This document shows, one piece after another, positions 1 to 6,599 of a stretch of 11,783 nucleotides of DNA. The DNA is from an uncultured Bacilli bacterium (GTDB lineage: Bacteria; Bacillota_I; Bacilli_A; RF39; UBA660). The notes beneath the pieces are model-generated. The model worked only from the letters and a program-made list of their open reading frames with translations. It had not been told where the DNA came from and did not search any database. The stretch spans positions 1-11,783 of the forward strand of contig CANQCH010000022.1 in NCBI GenBank assembly GCA_947589165.1. Direction: 5' to 3'. A program made the translations under genes and the position numbers. How positions within the stretch are numbered: the stretch's first letter is position 1; each line of letters begins with the position of its first letter.

Positions 1-48
1 TAAAAATCTCTCAAATCCTTATAACTAAAGGGTTTGAGAGTTTTTGCT
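1..48. terminator. Bidirectional intrinsic terminator downstream of tsf
   Basis: Positions 8-20 (CTCTCAAATCCTT) pair with 28-40 to give a 13-bp stem with one T-G wobble and a 7-nt loop (21-27). A T-run follows on the plus strand (41-45), and the A-run at 2-6 supplies a T-run on the minus strand. It can therefore end the rpsB-tsf transcript about 110 nt after the tsf stop, and also any rightward-reading gene beyond the left edge. I see no gene in the stretch between it and tsf. Confidence 0.85.
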
Positions 49-152
49 TTCTAAAAACTGTCAAAGTCAGGATTATACCATGAATAAGCTCAAATTTAAG
101 TAAAATATTTAGCTTTACTAAAAAAGTGTCAAAAAAAGAAGAATAAAAGTAA

Positions 153-1031
153 TTATTCTCCTTTAACTTGATTCATAACTTCTTCGGCAAAGTTATCATT
201 TCGCTTTTCCATTCCTTCACCGACTTCATAACGAACCATGCTCACAATTTCGCCATGATTATTTTTTACATAATCACCAACGGAAATATCACCATCTTTA
301 ATAAATGGTTGTTCGTTAAGACAAATTTCTTTATAGAATTTTTTAATTCTTCCTTCAACCATTTTTTCCGCGATATCAGCTGGTTTACCTTCATTAATGG
401 CTTGTTCTTTTAAGATATCTCTTTCGTTATCTAAAACATCACCAGGAACTTCAGCAGGAAAAACATATAAAGGTTTCATGGCCGCTGCTTGCATAGCAAC
501 ATCTTTTGCCACTTCGGCATTAGCACCTTTAACAACAGTTAACACCGCGATTTTACCACCTAAATGGATATAAGCACCAAATTCTTCATCGGCTTGTTTT
601 TCTACAACTTGGAACCGCCGAAAAGATAACTTTTCTCCAATTTTCGCTACTTTATTAATAATTAAATCTTTAATTGTTCCATCTTCACAAGCAAGACTAT
701 TAGCTTCATCCATAGTCTTAGCATCACTATTTAAAATTGTATTGCCAATGGTATCAATCATTCCTTTAAATTCTTCATTTTTACTAACAAAATCAGTTTC
801 ACTATTGACTTCGACAATAACAGCTTTATTTTCCTTAACATAAATATTAGCTAAGCCTTCCGCCGCAATTCGCGCTTCTTTTTTAACTGATTTCGCAATT
901 CCTTTTTCTCTTAGGTAATTAATGGCTTCATCCATATTACCATTAGCTTCGCTTAAGGCCTTTTTGCAATCCATCATGCCGGCCCCAGATATTTCGCGAA
1001 GTTCTTTGACCATACTTGCCGTAACTTCCAT
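153..1031 (-). CDS. tsf: Translation elongation factor Ts
   Basis: EF-Ts, the guanine nucleotide exchange factor that recycles EF-Tu-GDP to EF-Tu-GTP in the cytoplasm. The 292-residue product has the usual bacterial length. Residues about 5-42 form the N-terminal UBA-like domain with the family signature LREISGAGMMDCKKAL. The TDFVSKNEEF motif at 79-88 contacts the EF-Tu G domain. The rest is the core dimerisation-type domain, and I see no deletion. The start is supported by an AAGGAGG ribosome binding site at about 1039-1045, which overlaps the rpsB stop codon; the two genes are 12 nt apart, so they are co-transcribed and probably translationally coupled. The stop is TAA. Arg codons include two adjacent CGG. 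In many bacteria pyrH and frr follow tsf; here a terminator follows instead. Confidence 0.98.
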   Translation of the reverse strand: MEVTASMVKELREISGAGMMDCKKALSEANGNMDEAINYLREKGIAKSVKKEARIAAEGLANIYVKENKAVIVEVNSETDFVSKNEEFKGMIDTIGNTILNSDAKTMDEANSLACEDGTIKDLIINKVAKIGEKLSFRRFQVVEKQADEEFGAYIHLGGKIAVLTVVKGANAEVAKDVAMQAAAMKPLYVFPAEVPGDVLDNERDILKEQAINEGKPADIAEKMVEGRIKKFYKEICLNEQPFIKDGDISVGDYVKNNHGEIVSMVRYEVGEGMEKRNDNFAEEVMNQVKGE

Positions 1032-1043
1032 TTTTATTCCTCC

Positions 1044-1967
1044 TTATTTACTTAGGGCTGCAACTATTTCATCTTTTTTCATTGCTGAATAACCCTTAAT
1101 TCCTTTTTCTTTGGCAATTTTCTTTAATTCCGTTAAAGTTTTAGCTTCTAATTCATCAATAGCTTCCATTTCTTTAACTGATTCAATAACATCAGGAGCT
1201 ACAACTTCTTTTTCTTCTTTAACTTCTTTTACAACTTCTTCCGCCGTTTTCTTTTCTTCTTCCGTTGTATAATCAACTAATTCTAAGCCATTAGCTTCAC
1301 AAATAGCGTTAGTTAAAACGCCAAGCATAACTTTAATTGACCGAACGGCATCATCATTACCAGGAATAACATAATCAACATCATCCGGATCACAGTTCGT
1401 ATCTACAACCCCAAATACCGGAATTTTTAATTTTCTAGCTTCTTTGATAGCGTTGTATTCTTTTTTAGGGTCCACAATAATTAAAGCTTGGGGTAATTTT
1501 TCCATATCACGAATACCACATAAAACTTTATTTAATTTTTCGTATTCTTTCTTTAAGCCAATAACTTCTTTTTTGGGTAGAACTTCAAACGTTCCATTTT
1601 TTTCCATCGCTTCAATTTCTTCAAGTCTTTTAACCCGCCGTCTAATAGTTCTAAAGTTAGTTAAGGTTCCTCCTAACCATCTTTCGACAACATAATAAGA
1701 ATTACTTCTCGTTGCTTCTTCTAAACAAACTTCTTGGGCTTGTTTTCTCGTTCCGACAAATAGAAATTTACCACCATTTTCCGCGATAGTTTTCACTACG
1801 TCGTAAGCACTTTCTAAACATGCTTTCGTTTTTTCAAGATCGATAATATAAATATCATCTCTTGATGTAAAAATATACTCTTTCATTTTGGGATTCCATC
1901 TTTTAGTTTGATGACCAAAATGAACACCAGCTTCTAATAAATTACTCATAGAAACTACTTCTGCCAT
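1044..1967 (-). CDS. rpsB: 30S ribosomal protein S2 with C-terminal Rho_N-like extension
   Basis: Small-subunit ribosomal protein S2. Residues 1-231 are a complete S2 core, with LLEAGVHFGHQTKRWNPKM near the N-terminus, VGTRKQAQE (71-79) and ERWLGGTLTNFRTI (95-108). The protein is 307 residues, about 50-60 longer than a typical S2. After the core comes a Glu/Lys/Val-rich linker (about 234-272). Residues about 273-307 then read LEAKTLTELKKIAKEKGI, followed by KGYSAM and KKDEIVAAL. This matches the helix-extended-helix Rho termination factor N-terminal (Rho_N) module, a small nucleic-acid-binding unit. The assignment is from the motif pattern and its function on S2 is unknown. The start has a good AAGGAGG site (1977-1983) 9 nt upstream. 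First gene of the rpsB-tsf operon. Confidence 0.97.
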   Translation of the reverse strand: MAEVVSMSNLLEAGVHFGHQTKRWNPKMKEYIFTSRDDIYIIDLEKTKACLESAYDVVKTIAENGGKFLFVGTRKQAQEVCLEEATRSNSYYVVERWLGGTLTNFRTIRRRVKRLEEIEAMEKNGTFEVLPKKEVIGLKKEYEKLNKVLCGIRDMEKLPQALIIVDPKKEYNAIKEARKLKIPVFGVVDTNCDPDDVDYVIPGNDDAVRSIKVMLGVLTNAICEANGLELVDYTTEEEKKTAEEVVKEVKEEKEVVAPDVIESVKEMEAIDELEAKTLTELKKIAKEKGIKGYSAMKKDEIVAALSK

Positions 1968-1976
1968 AAATTCATT

Positions 1977-2043
1977 CCTCCTTCGTTTTCACTTCTTGAT
2001 ACTTCGAAACATCTTCACTTCTTTTTAGAAGCACTCGAAGATG
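1977..2043 (-). promoter_or_regulatory. Structured 5' leader of rpsB, candidate autoregulatory element
   Basis: The leader RNA (5' to 3' from 2043 downwards) folds into a hairpin. CATCTTC (2043-2037) pairs with GAAGATG (2016-2010), and CTTCT (2031-2027) pairs with AGAAG (2022-2018) around an AAAA loop. A lopsided internal loop of GAGUG against a single U separates the two stems. The CTTCGA at 2040-2035 could instead pair with TCGAAG at 2007-2002, which breaks the lower stem, so two exclusive folds are possible. AAGAAGTGAA occurs twice, once in the hairpin and once just before the ribosome binding site. S2 represses its own operon in E. coli; that this leader does the same here is inference. 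Confidence 0.45.
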
Positions 2044-2081
2044 CAATTCATATCAATGTTTTTTCTTTTACAGCAATTTAA

Positions 2082-2110
2082 ATTCTATCAAAAAAATCCC
2101 TTAATTACAA
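2082..2110 (-). promoter_or_regulatory. Promoter of rpsB-tsf
   Basis: On the minus strand TTGTAA (2110-2105) and TAGAAT (2087-2082) are separated by 17 nt. This gives 4/6 and 5/6 matches to the -35 and -10 consensus, with a start near 2075 and a leader of about 108 nt. The -35 lies in the loop and stem of the preceding gene's terminator. A weaker alternative, TTGCTG with TATGAA at an 18-nt spacing, lies further downstream at about 2051-2080. Confidence 0.6.
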
Positions 2111-2139
2111 GTATTATTATATGAATTAAGGGATTTTTT
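2091..2139. terminator. Bidirectional terminator between the glycosidase gene and rpsB
   Basis: AAAAAATCCCTTAATT (2091-2106) is a perfect 16-bp inverted repeat with 2124-2139, around a 17-nt loop. The A/T tracts at the stem base provide the U-run in both directions. It ends the miaA-glycosidase transcript about 20 nt after the stop codon at 2160. Confidence 0.88.
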
Positions 2140-2159
2140 ATGATTTTTTAGTAATTATT

Positions 2160-3389
2160 TTATTTAATTATCCAAGCTGTTGGAATACCACGGGTTTGAT
2201 GCCGTCCCGCCGAATCAATCGGATCATTAATCATTTCGCCATTTACTACCATAACGGATGAGGTCCCACCATCTAAATTGGCCGCATTAATCGCGCCATA
2301 TTTTTGCATAATTTCCGTTAAATCGACCATGGTAGCGCCTCTGGTTCTAACCGCATTACTATCGACAACTAAGAATAACACAATGCCATCCGCTCTTTGA
2401 CCGATAGCTGTCCGGGCCGCATAGCCCCAACCGCCATTACCTTTAATAAAGGCCGGTTTACCATTCACAATTAAAAATGGTCCCATTGATACGGCATATT
2501 TATAACCCATATCTAAAGCCGCTTGGGCGCCCCGGTTTTTCGAAAGCATTAAAACGCCATTACTATTAAACCCAATTACAGGACCACCCGTGGTACTATC
2601 CGATATAATTTTATAATTATTAATTGTAACGCCCCGCGGAAAAGCACCTTTACTAACATGGTTAGGATCTAAAAAGCCGCCCGCATTAATCGCTAATGGT
2701 GCATTATTTTCTTTGGCCATATCGTAAATATATTGACCACTTTTACCGAGCCATTTGGTAACCGCTAAACTAATACGACTAGGATCATAAACGGCGGCTA
2801 AATAAGCAGTACAACCATTAACTGTAAAATGAATAACTTTATATAATTCATCATCTTTATGATCTAAGATTTGTTTTTCGGCATCATCCAAATCTTTCCA
2901 GTCTTTAACTTCGGTATTAAAATCAATTAAATCGGGATTAGTATCTTCATCAAATTCTTCAATATAGTTATTATCTAATATCGCACTAATCATATTATCA
3001 TTATAAAACCATTGGCAATAATATTTATGATTCATCGTATTCATGGCCGTTGTAATTAACCATTCTTTAAAACCTTCATATGGACCATATAAAATAAATA
3101 AAAAGGAACAACAACCTAAAGCATATAAGATGACTAAAAAAGAAAAAGTAATCATCAACCATTTTTTTAATTTTAAAAGATGCCGATTTTGTTTAATCAT
3201 AACCAGAGCCCAAGCAAATAAACCTACCATGGCTACCATTAACCCTATAAAAACATAGCGCCAAGTTTTCGTAATTAATAAAGTACTATAACAACTAATA
3301 ACAATTAAAACTAAACAACTAAAAATAGCTATGATACTAAACCACAGCAAAAAAATCCCCATTTTCTTCTTATTTATTCTTTTCATCAT
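2160..3389 (-). CDS. Membrane-anchored phosphodiester glycosidase (NAGPA-like domain) protein
   Basis: A 409-residue protein in two parts. The N-terminal third has three hydrophobic segments (about 11-34, 43-65 and 77-101), so it sits in the membrane. The C-terminal part (about 190-409) matches the phosphodiester glycosidase / NAGPA family, with LAINAGGF (232-239), PRGVTINN (251-258), ARTAIGQ (325-331) and NAANLDGGTSSVMVVNG (368-384). Family members cleave sugar-1-phosphodiester bonds or are annotated as exopolysaccharide proteins; the substrate here is unknown, and the domain is expected outside the membrane. The gene overlaps the end of miaA by 20 nt and has no promoter of its own, so it depends on miaA transcription. 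Two ATGs stand in tandem; an AAGGTG site sits 3 nt before the first and 6 nt before the second (3386), and the second fits usual spacing better. Confidence 0.88.
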   Translation of the reverse strand: MMKRINKKKMGIFLLWFSIIAIFSCLVLIVISCYSTLLITKTWRYVFIGLMVAMVGLFAWALVMIKQNRHLLKLKKWLMITFSFLVILYALGCCSFLFILYGPYEGFKEWLITTAMNTMNHKYYCQWFYNDNMISAILDNNYIEEFDEDTNPDLIDFNTEVKDWKDLDDAEKQILDHKDDELYKVIHFTVNGCTAYLAAVYDPSRISLAVTKWLGKSGQYIYDMAKENNAPLAINAGGFLDPNHVSKGAFPRGVTINNYKIISDSTTGGPVIGFNSNGVLMLSKNRGAQAALDMGYKYAVSMGPFLIVNGKPAFIKGNGGWGYAARTAIGQRADGIVLFLVVDSNAVRTRGATMVDLTEIMQKYGAINAANLDGGTSSVMVVNGEMINDPIDSAGRHQTRGIPTAWIIK

Positions 3390-4233
3390 CTACACCTTCA
3401 ATATATTTTATCACATTATCAATTGTATTCGCAAACTCTTCATAATCAACCGGAAACCATTTGACATTATTTTTATGTTTAAACCACGTATATTGTCTTT
3501 TAGCATAATGGCGACTATTTTGTTGGATTTTCCTAATTGCTTCCGCCAGCGTTATTTCGTTATTTAAATAACTAATAATTTCTTTATAACCAATAGCCCG
3601 ATGTAAAACTTTACTATCCGGATATTTTTGATACAATTCTTTCACTTCCGCCACTAAACCTTCATCTAGCATTTGTTTAACCCGATCATTAATGCGTTCA
3701 TAAATTAAACTTCGCTCTTGGGTTAAGCCAATAATTTTAACATCATATAAGGGTTTAGCTATAGAGGGATTTGTAGTCCGTTTTAAAAAATTAATTAACC
3801 GAATTCGGTTATTGGGGGTAATTTTACAGTTAGGATCTTGCGCCAAAGCTAAGTCATATAATTCGGCATTGGTATACCCCATATAATCGATATTTTTTTG
3901 CATTCCAAATTGATAATCATTAATCGCCGCCGTTAAATATAAACCAGTTCCCCCGACAATAATAATATTTTTATCCGGATTTTGCGCGATGATTTGCCGA
4001 AAATCTTTTTGATAATCCGCGACGGAATAATCTTCATCCGGATTTTTTATATCAATTAAAAAATGGGGAATGCCATCCATCTCGGATGGCTTTATTTTCG
4101 CACTACCAATATCTAGTCCTTTATATATTTGAACCGCATCACAATTAATAATAATAGCCTGATACTTTTGAGCCAAAGCTAAACTAAGTTGGGTCTTACC
4201 AACCCCTGTAGGTCCAACAATAGCGATAATCAT
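3370..4233 (-). CDS. miaA: tRNA dimethylallyltransferase (i6A37 synthase)
   Basis: MiaA transfers a dimethylallyl group from DMAPP to N6 of A37 in tRNAs reading UNN codons. The 287 residues show the P-loop GPTGVGKT (7-14), the catalytic Asp in CDAVQIYKG (31-39), GSAKIKP (43-49), VGGTGLYL (93-100), AIGYKE (213-218) and RHYAKRQYTWF (241-251). All the main family motifs are present. It is some 25 residues shorter than common homologues, mostly because the region after GGTGLY runs quickly into MQKNIDYMG; this looks like compaction rather than truncation. The start has a GGTG site 7 nt upstream. It is first in a two-gene unit with the overlapping glycosidase gene and divergent from tmcAL, another tRNA modification gene. 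Confidence 0.96.
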   Translation of the reverse strand: MIIAIVGPTGVGKTQLSLALAQKYQAIIINCDAVQIYKGLDIGSAKIKPSEMDGIPHFLIDIKNPDEDYSVADYQKDFRQIIAQNPDKNIIIVGGTGLYLTAAINDYQFGMQKNIDYMGYTNAELYDLALAQDPNCKITPNNRIRLINFLKRTTNPSIAKPLYDVKIIGLTQERSLIYERINDRVKQMLDEGLVAEVKELYQKYPDSKVLHRAIGYKEIISYLNNEITLAEAIRKIQQNSRHYAKRQYTWFKHKNNVKWFPVDYEEFANTIDNVIKYIEGVDDEKNK

Positions 4234-4251
4234 TTAAAATCACCTTTTACG

Positions 4252-4260
4252 AGTATAACA
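4252..4260 (-). promoter_or_regulatory. Extended -10 promoter of miaA
   Basis: On the minus strand TGTTATACT (4260-4252) is an extended -10 element (TGn followed by a 5/6 match to TATAAT). I see no good -35 at the right distance. The start would fall near 4246, giving a leader of only about 12 nt that begins at the GGTG ribosome binding site. The -35 region falls inside the opposing tmcAL promoter. Confidence 0.5.
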
Positions 4261-4264
4261 TAAA

Positions 4265-4293
4265 TTGACAAGAAAGAAAATCATTGTTATATT
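4265..4293 (+). promoter_or_regulatory. Consensus sigma-A promoter of tmcAL
   Basis: TTGACA (4265-4270), a 17-nt spacer and TATATT (4288-4293) make a near-perfect housekeeping promoter. Transcription should start near 4300, so the leader is about 9 nt and consists of little more than the GGTGG site (4300-4304) and the ATG at 4309. Confidence 0.8.
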
Positions 4294-4308
4294 AAATTTG
4301 GTGGTTTT

Positions 4309-5424
4309 ATGCAAAAAATTGGGATTATTGGCGAATACAATCCATTTCATAATGGACACTTATACCACATTGCGACGATTAAAGATTTATATCCCGATAG
4401 TATTATTATTTTAGTGTTAAATGGTTATTTTTTACAACGGGGCGAAATTAGTCTTTTAACCAAAGAAGATAAAGTTAAAATTGCTTTAGCCCATGAGGTT
4501 GATTTAGTCGTCGAATTACCTTTTGTTTATGGCACCCAAAGCGCAGATATTTTCGCCGAAGCTAGTATTAAAATTTTAGAAGCCTTAAAATGTGATGCGA
4601 TTATCTGTGGTAGTGAATCTAATGATTTAGTTCAAATCACGAAAATTGCTAAAAAACAATTAGAAGATAAAGCTTATAATAATGAAGTAAAAAGCTATTT
4701 AAAGGAAGGTTTAAATTATCCGACGGCCTTAGCTAAAGCGTTAAATTTAAAATTTAATTTTCTACCGAATGACTTACTGGCCATTTCTTATCAAAAAGCT
4801 ATTTTAAAAAATAATTTCCATCTTAAACTTAAAACGATTAAAAGAACTAGTGACTATCATGATTTAACCAGCACTGATGCCATCATTAGTGCTTCAAACA
4901 TTCGGCATAAATGGGAAAATCATGAAGATATTACTAATTATTTACCTTCCGCGGTCGCTAAAAAAATGCTTACTATAAATATGGACCATTATTTTAAATT
5001 GTTAAAATATGCCCTTATTACCAATCCGCAATTAAATCAATTTGTCGATGTGGATGAAGGCTTAGAGTATCGCTTAAAAAAATATATTACTGCCACGTCT
5101 AATTTAACTGAATTAATAAAAAAAGTTAAAACCAAAAGATATACTTTTAATAAATTAAATCGGTTATTTATTCATATTTTAGTTGGCTTAACAAAAACAG
5201 ATAATGAGAAGCTTCAACTTGATTATCTTAAAATCTTAGGTTTTAATGCCCATGGCAAAAAATATTTAAAAACGATAAAGAAAGATATCCCTATTCCTAT
5301 CGTAAGAAATACCGATTCCGCTTTATTTAAATATGAATTACTGGCTAGTCAAATTTATGATTTAATTAATGATACCAAAACGGTAGAATTTGAAATAAAA
5401 AATAAGCCCATTATAAAGAAATAA
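4309..5424 (+). CDS. tmcAL: tRNA(Met) cytidine acetate ligase
   Basis: TmcAL (formerly YlbM/DUF795) activates acetate with ATP and acetylates C34 of elongator tRNA-Met to ac4C, guarding against misreading of AUA. The 371-residue product opens with GIIGEYNPFHNGH (5-17), which contains the HIGH-like nucleotidyltransferase motif. It also shows FLQRGE (41-46), ELPF (69-72), GSES (101-104), PNDLLAISYQKAI (153-165), IKRT with DYHD (177-185) and SASNIR (194-199). These match the family in order. The C-terminal part is roughly 40 residues shorter than the B. subtilis protein and less conserved. Transcribed alone from a strong promoter. Its TAA stop lies in the loop of its own terminator. Confidence 0.93.
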   Translation: MQKIGIIGEYNPFHNGHLYHIATIKDLYPDSIIILVLNGYFLQRGEISLLTKEDKVKIALAHEVDLVVELPFVYGTQSADIFAEASIKILEALKCDAIICGSESNDLVQITKIAKKQLEDKAYNNEVKSYLKEGLNYPTALAKALNLKFNFLPNDLLAISYQKAILKNNFHLKLKTIKRTSDYHDLTSTDAIISASNIRHKWENHEDITNYLPSAVAKKMLTINMDHYFKLLKYALITNPQLNQFVDVDEGLEYRLKKYITATSNLTELIKKVKTKRYTFNKLNRLFIHILVGLTKTDNEKLQLDYLKILGFNAHGKKYLKTIKKDIPIPIVRNTDSALFKYELLASQIYDLINDTKTVEFEIKNKPIIKK

Positions 5425-5438
5425 GGCTTATTTTTTTT
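5396..5438. terminator. Bidirectional terminator between tmcAL and the M23 gene
   Basis: AATAAGCC (5401-5408) pairs with GGCTTATT (5425-5432), flanked by an A-run and a run of eight T (5431-5438), with a 16-nt loop. The loop contains the last tmcAL codons and its stop, and the 3' T-run touches the stop of the opposing gene at 5437. One hairpin serves both converging genes. Confidence 0.85.
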
Positions 5439-6381
5439 AAGCTAAATAGGCACTATAAACCCAACGATCAGTATTTATTTTGGTCCAATTACCTTTTGTA
5501 GCCATCACAGCAACTAAAGTATTATTAGGTAATGGCGATTTTTCTTTTACTTTTAAACCATTGGGTGTCTGCCGAACATTTAAAGCTTCGGCGGTAGTTA
5601 CTTTGGTTTCATAAACCTGCCGGGGTTTTGTGGCCGTTAAAAAATTATGTGAGACCCACTCTTTTTCACTAATACGACTCCAGGAGTCACTCGTGGCATA
5701 AACATTAACTTTGGTTCCCGCAGGTAAGGAATTTATCGCTTGATAATTAGTTCCCGGACCATAACGCACATTTAAACTTTTCGTAACATACATGACGGAA
5801 AATTCTTCCGGTTTAGTTTGTAAATAAGTAAATTTTATGCCCCCAGTATTTTTGACAGTCGTAAAATCCGGATCGATAAAAAAAGCATTTTGGGGTTTAA
5901 CGGCACCTTCTGTCGTTCTAATTACCCATATACCATCGGAATTTTTAATCCAACCTGTTCCTAAAAATTTACCGCGACCAACTGCCATATGAAAATGATA
6001 CCCCGTAGCTTTGCCATCATCGCCTTCTAAAATGATTTTTTCGCCCCGTTTAAATTTTTGACCCACCTTTAAGCCTTTAAAATCCGCATCATTAGGATGA
6101 ACAATAATGATACCCACATAATCATAAAAGCTTGGTGTCGTTACTTTAGTGGTTGATTCCAACCATAAAGTATTGCCAGCACTGGTACCTACACCATAAA
6201 TTTTTTTTATGACCATTTCATCACAAGGGCAATAAAAATATGCATCCTTTTTACTTGAAGCCCCATTATCATCAATGGGATAATCTTTTGGATTACCTAA
6301 ATTATGTTGGCGATGTGATAAACTGCCATCATAACCTTGAGTAATATTCATTACTTTTAAAGGATATACTAAATAATTCAT
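5437..6381 (-). CDS. M23-family peptidoglycan peptidase with two SH3b domains
   Basis: Probable zinc metallopeptidase that cuts peptidoglycan cross-bridges or stem peptides. From the ATG at 6381 the product is 314 residues. The M23/LytM fold is shown by a His-rich segment with HNLGNPKDYPIDD (26-38, likely ligands His and Asp), VHPNDADFKGLKVGQKFKRG (94-113, middle His) and GYHFHMAVG (127-135, the HxH ligand pair). Two bacterial SH3 domains follow (about 196-247 and 255-314), each with the LNVR signature and a conserved Trp; these usually bind the wall. No signal peptide is visible, as in phage endolysins. The start is chosen because AAGGAA/AGAAGG lies 6-8 nt before it; an ATG 22 codons upstream has no ribosome binding site and abuts a terminator. 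I see no convincing promoter between that terminator and the gene. Confidence 0.85.
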   Translation of the reverse strand: MNYLVYPLKVMNITQGYDGSLSHRQHNLGNPKDYPIDDNGASSKKDAYFYCPCDEMVIKKIYGVGTSAGNTLWLESTTKVTTPSFYDYVGIIIVHPNDADFKGLKVGQKFKRGEKIILEGDDGKATGYHFHMAVGRGKFLGTGWIKNSDGIWVIRTTEGAVKPQNAFFIDPDFTTVKNTGGIKFTYLQTKPEEFSVMYVTKSLNVRYGPGTNYQAINSLPAGTKVNVYATSDSWSRISEKEWVSHNFLTATKPRQVYETKVTTAEALNVRQTPNGLKVKEKSPLPNNTLVAVMATKGNWTKINTDRWVYSAYLA

Positions 6382-6447
6382 TATTTTCCTTCTTTCCTTA
6401 ATAAAATATGTATTTTTTGGCAAAAGGAAACTATGTTTGTCCACCAT

Positions 6448-6475
6448 AAAAAAAACTCACTTAATTTGTGAGTTT
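6448..6475 (-). terminator. Terminator of the tRNA-Arg transcript
   Basis: On the minus strand AAACTCAC (6460-6453 read in complement as the 3' arm; 6475-6468 the 5' arm) forms an 8-bp stem with a 7-nt loop, followed by a run of eight T. It lies 11 nt after the encoded CCA of the tRNA. Confidence 0.85.
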
Positions 6476-6485
6476 AATTTTTTTC

Positions 6486-6562
6486 TGGTGTCCTCGACAG
6501 GAGTCGAACCTGCGACCTAATGCGTCGGAGGCATTCACTCTATCCAACTGAGCTACGAGGAC
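6486..6562 (-). tRNA. tRNA-Arg (anticodon CCG)
   Basis: A complete cloverleaf on the minus strand. The acceptor is GTCCTCG with CGAGGAC, the D-arm is GCTC with GAGT (one wobble), the anticodon stem AATGC with GCATT encloses CTCCGAC (anticodon CCG), and the T-arm is GCAGG with CCTGT around TTCGACT. The discriminator is A and CCA is encoded (6488-6486). It reads CGG, a codon used in several genes here, including rpsB and tsf. The gene has its own promoter and terminator. Confidence 0.97.
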
Positions 6563-6570
6563 ATAAAAAC

Positions 6571-6599
6571 ATTTTATCAAAATTAAAGAAAAAAGTAAA
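6571..6599 (-). promoter_or_regulatory. Promoter of tRNA-Arg
   Basis: On the minus strand TTTACT (6599-6594) and TAAAAT (6576-6571) are separated by 17 nt. The expected start is within 1-2 nt of the mature tRNA 5' end, so there is almost no 5' leader to remove. The -35 lies within the 3' arm of the upstream gene's terminator. Confidence 0.7.

Noticed and set aside
75..120. Inverted repeat AAGCT...AGCTT between the left terminator and tsf
   Set aside because: The stem is short with a bulge and has no T-run on either side; it looks like chance in AT-rich DNA.
6382..6447. Upstream ATG start for the M23 gene (22 extra residues)
   Set aside because: It directly follows the T-run of the tRNA terminator, has no ribosome binding site, and the added residues look like translated spacer; the ATG at 6381 has a good site.
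6486..6562. tRNA-Arg as an integration site with attL/attR repeats
   Set aside because: I found no second copy of the tRNA 3' end in the window and no integrase gene, so there is no direct sign of an integrated element.
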